64,000 nucleotides of DNA, from the NCBI GenBank assembly GCA_934718275.1, contig CAKUZD010000005.1, positions 1 to 64,000 of the forward strand, read 5' to 3'. Origin of the DNA: an uncultured Candidatus Melainabacteria bacterium. Lineage in GTDB: Bacteria > Cyanobacteriota > Vampirovibrionia > Gastranaerophilales > Gastranaerophilaceae. Both the position numbers and the translations under genes were made by a program. Of the stretch, positions 33,530 to 41,944 are shown piece by piece; position 1 is the first letter of the stretch, and each line of letters opens with the position of its first letter. Under the pieces are notes generated by a model that saw only the letters and a program-made list of their open reading frames with translations, was not told where the DNA came from and made no database searches.

Positions 33530-34603
33530 ATGACATCAAGTGAGTTAGATTTTGAAGAATTACTGAAAAAGTATGATTACAACTTTCAAAAAGGTGATTT
33601 AGTTAAAGGCATCGTATGTGGTTATGACAGCCAAGGGGTGATGGTTGATATTGGAGCAAAAACAATTGCTGTTGTCCCTATGCGTGAAGCTGTAGACAAA
33701 GATGAAAATGTTGAGCAAAAATTCGAAAAAGGTAAAGAATATGAGTTTTTGATTATCAGAGAAGAAGATGAAGATGGTAAATTTCTTCTTTCTAAGAAAA
33801 AGGTTGACCTTGCTTATGCTTGGAAAGAACTTGAAAAGGCAAAAGAAGCTGATGAAACAATTCTTGGTACTATTGCAGGAGTTGTTAAAGGCGGTGTACT
33901 TGTTGAGGTTTCAGGGGTAAGAGGTTTTGTTCCTTCTTCTCAATTAAGAGTTAAAGAAAGTGATTTAGAGGTTGGGGCAAAATTAGAAGTTAAAATTTTG
34001 ACATTAGATCCTCAACAAAACAACTTTATTCTTTCAAACAAGAAAGTTTATGATGATACAGCCGTAGAAGCAAGAAAAAATGTATTCTCTCAAATCGAAG
34101 CAGGCCAGATTGTTAAAGGTGATGTCGTAAGAATTACTGATTTTGGTGCATTTATTGATTTGGGTGGAATTGATGGTTTGTTACCATTGTCTCAATTGTC
34201 TTGGAGATGGATTGATCATCCTACAGACATTTTGAATGTTGGTGACAAAATTGACGTTGAAGTTATTGCTGTAGATCACGACAAACAACGAGTTTCTTTG
34301 AGCTTGAAAAACCTTGAACCTGATCCATGGTTAGAAGCAGAAAAGAATATTAAAGAAGGTGACAAAGTTGAAGGTACAATTACCAGAATTAAACATTTTG
34401 GCGCATTTGTAGAAGTGTTCCCGGGTGTTGAAGCTTTATTACCTCATGCAGAAGTTGTTGAGTTACAAAATCAAAAAGATTGTATTTTGCAAGTAGGAGA
34501 TAAGATTGATACTTATATTTTAAAATTTAATCCTACAGATAAAAGAATTGCCTTAACAATTAATGCAGAAAAATCAGAAGCTAAAGAAAGTACAGAAGAA
34601 TAA
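33530..34603 (+). CDS. rpsA: 30S ribosomal protein S1 (short, four S1 domains)
   Basis: S1 binds mRNA on the 30S subunit and aids translation initiation. The 357 aa hold four S1 repeats at roughly 15-88, 105-170, 188-258 and 273-345. Hallmarks are GDLVKGIVCGYDSQGVMVDIG, GDVVRITDFGAFIDLGGIDG and GTITRIKHFGAFVEVFPGVEALLP. E. coli S1 has six repeats; shorter forms with three to four are seen in cyanobacteria and Gram-positives. The third repeat is nearest consensus. An upstream ATG at 33512 exists, but GGAG at 33521-33524 fits ATG 33530. The unusual promoter palindromes hint at autoregulation. Confidence 0.88.
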   Translation: MTSSELDFEELLKKYDYNFQKGDLVKGIVCGYDSQGVMVDIGAKTIAVVPMREAVDKDENVEQKFEKGKEYEFLIIREEDEDGKFLLSKKKVDLAYAWKELEKAKEADETILGTIAGVVKGGVLVEVSGVRGFVPSSQLRVKESDLEVGAKLEVKILTLDPQQNNFILSNKKVYDDTAVEARKNVFSQIEAGQIVKGDVVRITDFGAFIDLGGIDGLLPLSQLSWRWIDHPTDILNVGDKIDVEVIAVDHDKQRVSLSLKNLEPDPWLEAEKNIKEGDKVEGTITRIKHFGAFVEVFPGVEALLPHAEVVELQNQKDCILQVGDKIDTYILKFNPTDKRIALTINAEKSEAKESTEE

Positions 34604-34612
34604 TCTTTTCAT

Positions 34613-34660
34613 AAAAATAAAAAAGAGAGACGTAGCTGTTTTGGTTGCGTCTCTTTTTTG
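34613..34660 (+). terminator. S1 terminator
   Basis: An A-rich left arm ending GAGACG pairs with CGTCTC plus T-run (34627-34632 with 34648-34653, extended by A-T pairs), 23 bp after the stop. Confidence 0.75.
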
Positions 34661-34710
34661 TTGACCGTAATTATTATACTTTCTCTCCATTGTGGCATTG
34701 TAAATAAATT

Positions 34711-34813
34711 TGTTATGTTGAGTTGAAACCGAAATATTGTATGGTTGTTGAAATGTTTAATAGATTCTTCGCTTTGCTCAGAATGACCGAAGCTATTATG
34801 CTCAGAATGACTG
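34711..34813. repeat. Composite intergenic repeat (GAAGCCGAAACATCG / TTCGCTTTGCTCAGAATGAC)
   Basis: A module like TGTTGAGTTGAAACCGAAAT is followed by AGATTCTTCGCTTTGCTCAG and a second CTCAGAATGAC. The same two modules in the same order occur at 62441-62519, and the first alone lies in the 278-bp repeats at 18 kb. It is a non-coding, dispersed family. Confidence 0.65.
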
Positions 34814-34938
34814 TAAAATTCTATTGTTAACGAGTTATTATACATTTTGTTATAGTGTCGTAAAACTAATTAAATTTTTGATTGTAACGAAATGTAAACA
34901 TAAATTTAAAAACGCCTCAAATTCAGGCATAATGCCTC

Positions 34939-34962
34939 TATGCTATGCTATGCTATGCTATG
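34939..34962. repeat. Pentanucleotide tandem repeat (TATGC)4TATG
   Basis: Four perfect TATGC units plus TATG lie about 105 bp before the gene at 35068, next to a small dyad AGGCA-TAA-TGCCT (34925-34937). Such short tandem repeats can change copy number by slippage. Placed in a leader or promoter this could alter expression. Confidence 0.7.
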
Positions 34963-35067
34963 TGGTGCACTATGTCAATTTTTCCAGCTCTTACGTTTTT
35001 ATAAATGAGTAAGGGAATCGATTTCGGGGATATTTGAAAAGTATAAAAATGGAAAGGAAAAATTGAT

Positions 35068-36189
35068 ATGGGAATTACGAGAATTATAGGAAAAGCATTA
35101 GAAAAAGGGGCCGGAGCTGTTGTTGGTCGTTCTTCTTCAGTAGCAAAAGAAGGAGAAAAAGCAATTTTAAAATTCTCTCCGGAATCTTTAGCTAGAGGGA
35201 AAGAGCTTGGTTTGTCTCAACATAAAATGACAGAACTTAGAGAATTAGGAAATTATACAAAAGAAAGAACTGTGTCTGCAGAAACATTAAGAGATAACTT
35301 ATGGCGTAATAGAAATGAAAAAGGTTCTATTGAGCTGTATAGTCAAGCATTTCAAGATGCAGACGGTTCTTTGGTTAAATATCTGTCAAATGGAAATAAA
35401 GTTGTAATTTCCAAAGATGGAACCAAAACAATCAGAAAAGTTTACAATCAAAAAGGTGAGTTAATAGTTGATAATACTAAACAATTCAGTACTTCAACTA
35501 TTGGAGATAAAACTATTAGAGAAAAAGCAAGTCAGACTACTTGGAATGTTGAAATATATCCTAAAAGCATGTCTCGGTCTTATAAATTTGATTATAAAGC
35601 AGAAAGAGTTTACGATAAAAATGGTAAATTCTTAGGTATGCGTCAAACAGAAAAACAGCCTGTTTATATTGAACATGGAATCCAAGATGGTGAAAAATGG
35701 GCTCGAGAGTACCGTTATTCTGAGAATGTATATGTAACAAAATCAGTACCTACAAAAAATGGTGTAAAAGCTTATACAAAAGAATTTTCAGGGGAAAATG
35801 GTCGTACAATTCGTAAAACATTTGCAGGAGCATTGCACAACGAAAGAGGAGCTGGTGCTTACAAACCTGTGTTCAATTCCGGAAATGTATTACCACATAC
35901 CAGATGGCAACCAAGAGTTGCTCATGATAACAGAACTTCTTATTGGGGTGCTATAGCCGGAACTAAATATAATAGTAAAGGCTTGCCAATGCCAACATAT
36001 TCTTATGGCGGAATTGACCCTTATACTACAAATATGGATAAAATGAGTTTAAAAGAAATGCGTGAATTGGCTGAAAAAATGCAACCAAGAGAGTATGTTC
36101 CGTATAATGGACGCAGTGTAATTTATTCAAATTGCTCAGATGGTCTAGAGCATTTGGATATTCCATATTCGGTTGCAAAGAAAGTTTAA
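35068..36189 (+). CDS. Hypothetical protein, 373 aa
   Basis: No family is recognised. There is no signal peptide and no membrane segment. The start (MGITRIIGKALEKGAGAVVGR) is amphipathic and basic. Residues about 90-260 are beta-rich with imperfect sequence units of the type KVYNQKGELIVD and RVYDKNGKFLG, like a small YD-repeat-type or antiparallel sheet array. The C-terminal region is Tyr/Pro-rich. AAAGGAAAAATT lies before ATG 35068. A strong terminator follows at 36210. The upstream leader has the TATGC tandem repeat. An exported or surface role is possible but unproven. Confidence 0.75.
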   Translation: MGITRIIGKALEKGAGAVVGRSSSVAKEGEKAILKFSPESLARGKELGLSQHKMTELRELGNYTKERTVSAETLRDNLWRNRNEKGSIELYSQAFQDADGSLVKYLSNGNKVVISKDGTKTIRKVYNQKGELIVDNTKQFSTSTIGDKTIREKASQTTWNVEIYPKSMSRSYKFDYKAERVYDKNGKFLGMRQTEKQPVYIEHGIQDGEKWAREYRYSENVYVTKSVPTKNGVKAYTKEFSGENGRTIRKTFAGALHNERGAGAYKPVFNSGNVLPHTRWQPRVAHDNRTSYWGAIAGTKYNSKGLPMPTYSYGGIDPYTTNMDKMSLKEMRELAEKMQPREYVPYNGRSVIYSNCSDGLEHLDIPYSVAKKV

Positions 36190-36209
36190 TTTAATACTTG
36201 TAAACATGT

Positions 36210-36242
36210 AAGGTGGAGAAAATAATCTCCACCTTATTTTTT
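36210..36242 (+). terminator. Terminator after the 373-aa gene
   Basis: AAGGTGGAGA / TCTCCACCTT form a perfect 10-bp stem with a 6-nt loop and ATTTTTTT tail. Confidence 0.9.
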
Positions 36243-36299
36243 TATGCATGAACACTTATAAGTATCTAAAATTTTAGGATTAAGATTTTGTAATTACGT

Positions 36300-36394
36300 T
36301 AGTCATTCTGAGCGATTAGCGAAGAATCTCAAAATTGAAGTCTTTAAAAAGATTCTTCGGACTCAAAATGTTATTGTCCTCAGAATGACTAAGG
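36300..36394. repeat. Inverted repeat element (GTCATTCTGAG ... CTCAGAATGAC)
   Basis: Outer arms GTCATTCTGAG and CTCAGAATGAC pair perfectly, and inner arms GCGAAGAATCT and AGATTCTTCG pair. The whole 95 bp therefore folds into a nested hairpin. It belongs to the TTCGCT...CAGAATGAC family. No gene lies in the 400-bp gap 36190-36590. Confidence 0.75.
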
Positions 36395-36590
36395 ATAATT
36401 GTAAATTTTTGGGATAACTCTCTTAATTTATCTGTATGAAATTTAAATTTTTCTCTCCTCTAAATGTATGATTTAAACGATTTTTTTATATTAATTTTTA
36501 AGTTTGTACCGTATAATTTATATATAATGTTGACTTTTGAAAAAACTCCATTATACATAAATTGAGCAGGTAGACAAAGGAGAGCAGCTT

Positions 36591-37838
36591 ATGGGTATGG
36601 CAGCTTCGCAAGCAAGATATTTAGGCTTGACGGCAAGAAAGACAAACGTAGAATATGAAGGACAACAGATTAACCAAGCACGTACAGCTTTGGCTAATCA
36701 AAGCGCTAACACTTTTAATGAACTTTTAGCTTTGGAAGTCCCAACTGCTCCAAGTACTCAGGATTATACAACTCTGCAATATTCTTATCAGGATGGAACT
36801 AATACCGAAACAATTACTGATATGTCTGAATTGTTGAATGATCCTGATGGTTATAACTATACTGTTTCTCATTTCCATTATTCGGATGTATTTACAGGCG
36901 TTCAATCTAAAAAACAAAATCCGCAAGTTAGTTTTAATACAAAATCAGCAAAGAATATTGTAGAGAAAGATAAAGTTGCCTATGATAACGGCACTTACAC
37001 GGTTGATGGTCAAACTCTTACTAAATATGATTCTACAGTTGATGAACAACGTACGACTTATGCCCAAATTTTAAAAGATTATCCGGATTTTGCAAAAGTT
37101 GATGTCAATAATGTTTATACGTATACAGATGCAGATGGTAAATTGAATTTTGTCTCAAAAACAGATTTGGATAAAACTATTAATGGAACTACAGATTTAG
37201 GAACTTATTCAATTGCCGAAAATGTTCCTGCCTATGTTGGAAATAATGCTGTTTTACCTTATGATTCAACAGATAAAGACTTGAAGGCAGCTTATGAACA
37301 GATTTGCAAAGATTTTCCTGCAGAAGGAATTGCAAATTCTGAGAATATTTATACATGGACTTCCGGCGGAAAAACTTATTTTGCAACTTTAGAAGATTTG
37401 CAAGCAACCGCACAAAGCGCTCCTGACCCTTCTAAGCCGACTGAAAATCAAAATAAATTAACAATGTATAATGCAGAAAATATAAGCACAAAAATTGAGC
37501 AAAAACAAAAAGCTTTTGTCCAATTGGATGATTCAGGACGTCCTCAAAGTATTCGTTTTGAAGATACTTCTGCAACTTATGCATTAAGTACAGAAACAAA
37601 AACTGATGAAAATGCGTATAATGATGCGATGAATCAGTATAATTATGATATGCAAGTTTATGAAAAAAGAATTGCAGATATCAATGCTAAAACAGAAAAA
37701 ATTCAGCAACAAGATAGAACTCTTGAACTTCGTTTAAGACAACTTGATACTGAACAAGAAGCTTTGCAAACAGAAATGGAATCTGTTAAGAAAGTTATTG
37801 ATAAAAATATCGAATCTACATACAAAACTTTTGAATAA
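36591..37838 (+). CDS. Unknown protein with MGMAASQAR N-terminal signature, possible type III-exported protein
   Basis: The 415 aa have helical ends and a beta-rich middle. The N-terminus (MGMAASQARYLGLTARKTNV, then EYEGQQINQARTALANQSAN) is a long amphipathic helix. The last 80 residues form a coiled coil (QQQDRTLELRLRQLDTEQ through KNIESTYKTF). The 108-aa protein at 39129 has the same kind of ends (MGLLTSQIR start, MEKNIQNSFKYS finish) without the middle. Paired terminal helices without a Sec signal recall flagellar rod/hook and other type III-exported proteins. fliE-flhA genes lie 5 kb downstream. Start has GGAGAGCAGCTT before the ATG. It is followed after 15 bp by the gene at 37854. Confidence 0.75.
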   Translation: MGMAASQARYLGLTARKTNVEYEGQQINQARTALANQSANTFNELLALEVPTAPSTQDYTTLQYSYQDGTNTETITDMSELLNDPDGYNYTVSHFHYSDVFTGVQSKKQNPQVSFNTKSAKNIVEKDKVAYDNGTYTVDGQTLTKYDSTVDEQRTTYAQILKDYPDFAKVDVNNVYTYTDADGKLNFVSKTDLDKTINGTTDLGTYSIAENVPAYVGNNAVLPYDSTDKDLKAAYEQICKDFPAEGIANSENIYTWTSGGKTYFATLEDLQATAQSAPDPSKPTENQNKLTMYNAENISTKIEQKQKAFVQLDDSGRPQSIRFEDTSATYALSTETKTDENAYNDAMNQYNYDMQVYEKRIADINAKTEKIQQQDRTLELRLRQLDTEQEALQTEMESVKKVIDKNIESTYKTFE

Positions 37839-37853
37839 GATTAAGAGGTTCAA

Positions 37854-38672
37854 ATGGCTTATAAAAATGACAGTTATTTAGTAATAGCAAATAAATTTGG
37901 TTCCGCAAGCGGAGATGCCAAAGCCCAACTTTGGGAAACTTATGATAAATTAAGAGATTTGACGGTTTCCGGTAATGGTTTGGGATCCGGTTTTGGCGCA
38001 ACGGGTGGCTTTTTGTATAATATTGCAAGTTTGTTAGCTCCATCTTCTTTTGCAACGGTTTTTGGGGCATCTCAGACAATGAATGTTCCGGGAACTTCAT
38101 ATTCTTCATCATTTAACGGGGGTTCGTCTTATGGAATAGATTCCTTGTATAATTTTTCAGGCTTTCCTTCAGGTGCAGCACCTGTGTCTTGGGGGCTTGA
38201 CGGATATGCAACAGGAGGCGCATCATCAATTGTTAGTGGTTGGGGAACAGAGTCCGGTGTTGCAACAGGTTATGCATCAGGAGTTGGCGGAATTGCGGAT
38301 GTAGCAAGTGCAGCTGCTTATGGTTTGGGTGCTGCAAATGGCTATGGTTTTTCGATGAAAAATTTGGTAATGCCTGTTGCGGGTATTATTTCCGGTTGGG
38401 GTGGCATTATGCAAGCAGCTGCTCCGTATTTAGGTGAATATGGTTTACCGGCAATTGTTATGGGTAATTTAATGCAAGGAACATCTTCTGCTGCATTAGC
38501 AGCCTATCAAAATGTCACCGGTAATATTACTGCAAATGCTGATACAATACTTTCCCAAAAGGTTAGAAATATTGAAACCGTGTGTAAAATGCTTGATACA
38601 CAGGGCGATGTTGTTAAAAAGATGCTTAAAGAATCTATCGAAGGTGATAGTAAAGCAATTCAAAACTTGTAA
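37854..38672 (+). CDS. Hypothetical Gly/Ala/Ser-rich hydrophobic protein
   Basis: The 272 aa are not recognised. A polar N-tail (MAYKNDSYLVIANKFGSASG) leads to a long Gly/Ser/Tyr-rich, weakly hydrophobic region (about 40-215). That region includes AAYGLGAANGYGF and VMPVAGIISGWGGIMQAA. A helical C-terminus follows (NITANADTILSQKVRNIETV, KMLDTQGDVVKKML). There is no signal peptide. It lies 15 bp after the MGMAASQAR gene with AAGAGG before the ATG, so the two are cotranscribed and may act together. The hydrophobic middle between helices again looks like an exported or membrane-inserting protein. A terminator overlaps its stop. Confidence 0.72.
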   Translation: MAYKNDSYLVIANKFGSASGDAKAQLWETYDKLRDLTVSGNGLGSGFGATGGFLYNIASLLAPSSFATVFGASQTMNVPGTSYSSSFNGGSSYGIDSLYNFSGFPSGAAPVSWGLDGYATGGASSIVSGWGTESGVATGYASGVGGIADVASAAAYGLGAANGYGFSMKNLVMPVAGIISGWGGIMQAAAPYLGEYGLPAIVMGNLMQGTSSAALAAYQNVTGNITANADTILSQKVRNIETVCKMLDTQGDVVKKMLKESIEGDSKAIQNL

Positions 38673-38691
38673 ATTTTATTTACAAGTTTTT
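38662..38691 (+). terminator. Terminator overlapping the stop codon
   Basis: AAAACTTGTAAA / TTTACAAGTTTT form a 12-bp stem with a TTTTAT loop and T-run. The TAA stop of the upstream gene lies in the left arm. Confidence 0.8.
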
Positions 38692-38844
38692 TGTTAATAT
38701 TAAAGTTTATGAAAAATTAGTCGTAATAGTAAAGGTACTATGGCCAACATGATTAAGACATGTTAAGCAAATGTTTCCAGTCATGGCAATATTTATGTGC
38801 AAATTGTTTTAATATACATGTAGGTCTAAAGTGTAAGGAGAAAA

Positions 38845-39117
38845 ATGCTTCGAGATACTTTAGAAACGAATATAAAAAGGTTAATAGACTTCTTAATATA
38901 TTCGAAAAACTTTCTGATAAGAAAGAATCCTATAAAATCAATGACAAATTCATTTGTTGAAGGCTTGAAAGAGTTTTTGACAATGCCAAAGAAACGAAAG
39001 ATGGCGCAGTATAGGTTGAATTATCATCGTCATCAGTTTCAAAAAATGGAACAGTTGATTGCCGAAAACAATCAACACACGTTTCTGCAAGGTAGTCACC
39101 TTAATGAAACAAGATAA
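38845..39117 (+). CDS. Hypothetical basic protein, 90 aa
   Basis: An AAGGAG lies 5 bases before ATG 38845. The protein (MLRDTLETNIKRLIDFLIYS and so on) is Lys/Arg/His-rich, alpha-helical and has a Gln/Glu C-terminus. It ends 11 bp before the next gene, which begins after GGAAGATAAA, so a two-gene unit is likely. No domain is recognised. A small chaperone or adaptor for the following coiled-coil protein is one possibility, by position only. The alternative frame at 38760-38960 has no ribosome-binding site and is rejected. Confidence 0.6.
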   Translation: MLRDTLETNIKRLIDFLIYSKNFLIRKNPIKSMTNSFVEGLKEFLTMPKKRKMAQYRLNYHRHQFQKMEQLIAENNQHTFLQGSHLNETR

Positions 39118-39128
39118 AGGAAGATAAA

Positions 39129-39455
39129 ATGGGATTACTTACCTCGCAAATCAGATTAATGTATCTTCAACAACAGCGGTTGGATTTGGAATATAAAATC
39201 CAATTGATTACCCAAACTAAAATGGGGTTGTCACAATCTGTTAGTGATTTGATGCAGGTTGGAAATGATTATGACCCGGAATCGCCTACAACAAAATTAC
39301 TTCAGCAACGGCAGGCAAAATTAAAAGTCCTTGAGCAAAAATTAGATATGCAAATGCAAGAATATCAAAATAGATTGAAAATGATTGATGCGGAATATGA
39401 TTCTTGTCAAGGAATGATGGAAAAGAATATTCAAAATTCATTTAAATACTCATAA
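39129..39455 (+). CDS. Coiled-coil protein, 108 aa, related to the MGMAASQAR protein ends
   Basis: The protein is almost wholly helical. It starts MGLLTSQIRLMYLQQQRLDL and ends in a coiled coil (LEQKLDMQMQEYQNRLKMID) plus MMEKNIQNSFKYS. Both ends parallel those of the 415-aa protein at 36591 (MGMAASQAR start; KKVIDKNIESTYKTF end). It looks like the same architecture with the central domain removed. There is no signal peptide. It could be a small exported or structural subunit. AAAGGAAGAT precedes the ATG. A bidirectional terminator follows. Confidence 0.72.
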   Translation: MGLLTSQIRLMYLQQQRLDLEYKIQLITQTKMGLSQSVSDLMQVGNDYDPESPTTKLLQQRQAKLKVLEQKLDMQMQEYQNRLKMIDAEYDSCQGMMEKNIQNSFKYS

Positions 39456-39458
39456 ATA

Positions 39459-39496
39459 AAAAAATAGAACCAATATTTTGGGTTCTATTTTTTTTT
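39459..39496. terminator. Bidirectional terminator
   Basis: AAAAAATAGAACC / GGTTCTATTTTTT form a 13-bp stem with a 9-nt loop, between convergent genes ending at 39455 and 39520. Confidence 0.85.
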
Positions 39497-39519
39497 ATAA
39501 TAATATTTTTGGGTTTGTA

Positions 39520-40212
39520 TTATATGCTAGTTTGTACAAACAAGCTGATTATATCGTTAAGTGCTGCATATTGTCTTTGGAATTTTTGAGCTTGGTTTTC
39601 CAAAACACTTATTTGTTTTTTGTATTCCATAATTGATGTTTGGCACTCTCTTGCAGAGCTATTTAGGCTTTCTTGGACTTGTTGTGCTTCTTGTAGAACA
39701 CTTTTCATTGAAATTCCAAGAGCTTCCATAGTCTGTTTAATAATTTGAGCTCCTGTTTGTTTAGAAACTCCGGCAGGAAGTTGATTTATTAGTTGTCTTA
39801 ACACAGCAACATTTGCAGGAATATCAAAGCCATCAAGTTCACTTGCAAAATTTTCTTTTTCCATCATTTGTTTAATTGGTGACGGTTGGGTGAAATTCAT
39901 TATATGTTGATTTGAAAATTTGTTTGCAAAATCCATAGCCGGTGCAGTTTTTTCAAATGTTGAAAAGTTTGGATTTCGAGTTTCTACAGTATCAGTTGTA
40001 GGAATACTGTTTTCTTCATGTTCTTCAAAATCTTCATAAATAGGCTCTGCTTCGTTATATTCTATTTCGTTTTCAACAGGCGTTTCCTGCAATTTTTCTT
40101 CTTCCGCAGGTGCAGGGTTTTCGACAACATTTTGAATATCTAAGTCGGATTGCTGTTTTAAAGCTTCAACAATTTTCTTTCCAACGCCTTCTGTAATTCT
40201 GTTACTTACCAT
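39520..40212 (-). CDS. Hypothetical acidic protein with helical C-terminus
   Basis: The 230 aa are not recognised. The first 120 residues are acidic and probably disordered (EEEKLQETPVENEIEYNEAE). From about 140 the protein is helical (NVAVLRQLINQLPAGVSKQT through IIKQTMEALGISMKSVLQEA), ending in a coiled coil and hydrophobic tail (ISLFVQTSI). An acidic, unstructured N-half with a helical C-half can suit a chaperone or regulator. ATG 40212 with AAAGAGG upstream is chosen over a TTG one codon earlier. It lies between two unknown genes and purH, transcribed divergently from purH. Confidence 0.72.
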   Translation of the reverse strand: MVSNRITEGVGKKIVEALKQQSDLDIQNVVENPAPAEEEKLQETPVENEIEYNEAEPIYEDFEEHEENSIPTTDTVETRNPNFSTFEKTAPAMDFANKFSNQHIMNFTQPSPIKQMMEKENFASELDGFDIPANVAVLRQLINQLPAGVSKQTGAQIIKQTMEALGISMKSVLQEAQQVQESLNSSARECQTSIMEYKKQISVLENQAQKFQRQYAALNDIISLFVQTSI

Positions 40213-40320
40213 CAATTAACCTCTTTCACAGGAAAATTATAATATATTAATAAAAATATTTCAAGAAAAACCTAAAATAGTTACAAAATGCTAAGAAAAT
40301 ATGAAATTTTTGAATTCCGG

Positions 40321-40329
40321 TGTTATAAT
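40321..40329 (+). promoter_or_regulatory. Extended -10 of purH
   Basis: TGTTATAAT (TATAAT at 40324-40329 with TG one base upstream) lies 56 bp before the purH start. There is no good -35, consistent with an extended -10 promoter. Confidence 0.5.
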
Positions 40330-40384
40330 ACATGACAGTAGCGACTATATTAGCTGTAAAATTAGGTTAAAGCTGGGGTAAAAA

Positions 40385-41890
40385 ATGAAAAGACGTGCAT
40401 TTATAAGTGTATATGATAAAGTTGGTTTAATTGATTTCGCAAAGAATTTGACAGGAAAATTTGATTATGAAATTGTTGCCGGTGGTGATACTTACGAATT
40501 ATTACGTAGTGCGGATATAGATGTTATAAATCTTTCCGAATTTGCGAATACTTCCGGTTTTTTGATGAAGGAGTTTGAGGCTTTAAATGAAACATTGTTA
40601 GCCGGAATTCTATCAAATAGTTCGGATTGTGGAGAATTAAATGAACTTGAAAAATTTGCAATAAAATCTTTTGATATGGTCGTTGTTAATGTTTGTCCTT
40701 TTGAACGTGTAATGCTTGAAAAAACAGATGTTTCAGAAATGATAAATAATATTGATATTGTTGGAATTACTTTGTTAAGAGCCGGGGCAAAAAATTATAA
40801 AAATGTTACCGTAATTACTGATAAAATAGATTATTATGTCGCACTAAATGCCAACGAGTTTGGGCGTTTGAAGCTTGCGGCAAAGGCATTTAATTTAACT
40901 GCTAATTATGATAGAGTTGTTTCTTCTTTATTAGCGGAACAGACAGGTGAAAAACCTTTTAAAACGTTGAGTTTTGAAAAAGTTAAAGATTTGAAATATG
41001 GTGAAAATCCGCATCAAAAAGGGGCAATTTATAAAACGGAAAGAATGGTTGATTATGAAGTTTTAAACGGAAAAGAGTTGTCGTTTAATGATGTATTGAA
41101 TGTTACGGAAGCAACCAATATTGTGAGTGAATTTTTTGACGTAAACGCTGTTTCTATTATTCGCCATACAAAGCCTTGTGGAGTAGCGTTAGGGCGTTCT
41201 ATATATGATGCTTATACAAAAGCTTTTGATTGTGATCCGGTAAGCTCTTTTTACGGGACAGTAGGTTTTTCTAAACCTGTTGATATAGAAGTTGCTAAAC
41301 ATTTGAATTCTATGGCGGTAGAAGTTATTGTAGCTCCGGATTACAAAGAAGATGCTTTAGAATTTTTTAATGACAATCCGGATATTAAACTTGTTAAATT
41401 GAATACTTCTTTAAAAGATTATAGAAAGCTCACTAGGGAAGAAGTTATAATGTCTCCTTATGGTGCATTAGTTCAGGATAGTGATTCGAGTGAACTTGAT
41501 AAAGATATGTTTAAAGTTGTTACTAGAGAAAAACCTACGGCAGAACAGATTGAAGATGCTATATTCGCTTGGAAAGTTGTAAAGTATGCAAAAACAAATT
41601 CTGCAGTAATTGCTAGAGATTTTAAAACTGCCGCAATTGCTCAAGGACAAACAAATGCTATAGTTGCAGTGGAACAAGCTCTAAATTATGCGTGTGATAA
41701 CTCTAAAGAAGCAGTCTTGGCGTCAGATGCAACAATTCATGCAGAGGATTGTATATATTCGGCTATACAAGGTAGAATAAGTTTGATAATTCAACCCGGT
41801 GGTTCTGTAAAAGATCAAAAAATTATTGAAACTTGTGATAAATATGGTATTGCTATGATAACTACCGGTATCAGAAACTATAAACAATAG
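40385..41890 (+). CDS. purH: PurH-like bifunctional protein lacking key catalytic residues
   Basis: PurH performs the last two steps of IMP synthesis. The 501 aa align end to end, but both domains are altered. In the cyclohydrolase half the usual STGGT is AGGDT. RVKTLHPKxHGGIL is replaced by EFEALNETLLAGIL, and the catalytic Tyr of VNxYPF is Cys (VNVCPF). In the transformylase half YGENPHQ and IQPGGS are kept, but KHANPCG is RHTKPCG. The GAGQxSR region is AQGQTNA, and the final RHFRH is RNYKQ. It may be a divergent enzyme, a paralogue with another role, or inactive. GGGG precedes the ATG. It has its own promoter and is followed by dCMP deaminase. Confidence 0.8.
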   Translation: MKRRAFISVYDKVGLIDFAKNLTGKFDYEIVAGGDTYELLRSADIDVINLSEFANTSGFLMKEFEALNETLLAGILSNSSDCGELNELEKFAIKSFDMVVVNVCPFERVMLEKTDVSEMINNIDIVGITLLRAGAKNYKNVTVITDKIDYYVALNANEFGRLKLAAKAFNLTANYDRVVSSLLAEQTGEKPFKTLSFEKVKDLKYGENPHQKGAIYKTERMVDYEVLNGKELSFNDVLNVTEATNIVSEFFDVNAVSIIRHTKPCGVALGRSIYDAYTKAFDCDPVSSFYGTVGFSKPVDIEVAKHLNSMAVEVIVAPDYKEDALEFFNDNPDIKLVKLNTSLKDYRKLTREEVIMSPYGALVQDSDSSELDKDMFKVVTREKPTAEQIEDAIFAWKVVKYAKTNSAVIARDFKTAAIAQGQTNAIVAVEQALNYACDNSKEAVLASDATIHAEDCIYSAIQGRISLIIQPGGSVKDQKIIETCDKYGIAMITTGIRNYKQ

Positions 41891-41944
41891 ATAGAATTTG
41901 CAACTTGTATTGGTTTATATTAAAATTTTATCGGAGGAATAGCT

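Noticed and set aside
38760..38960. 66-codon frame overlapping the 90-aa gene
   Set aside because: It has no ribosome-binding site; the overlapping frame from 38845 has AAGGAG at the right distance.
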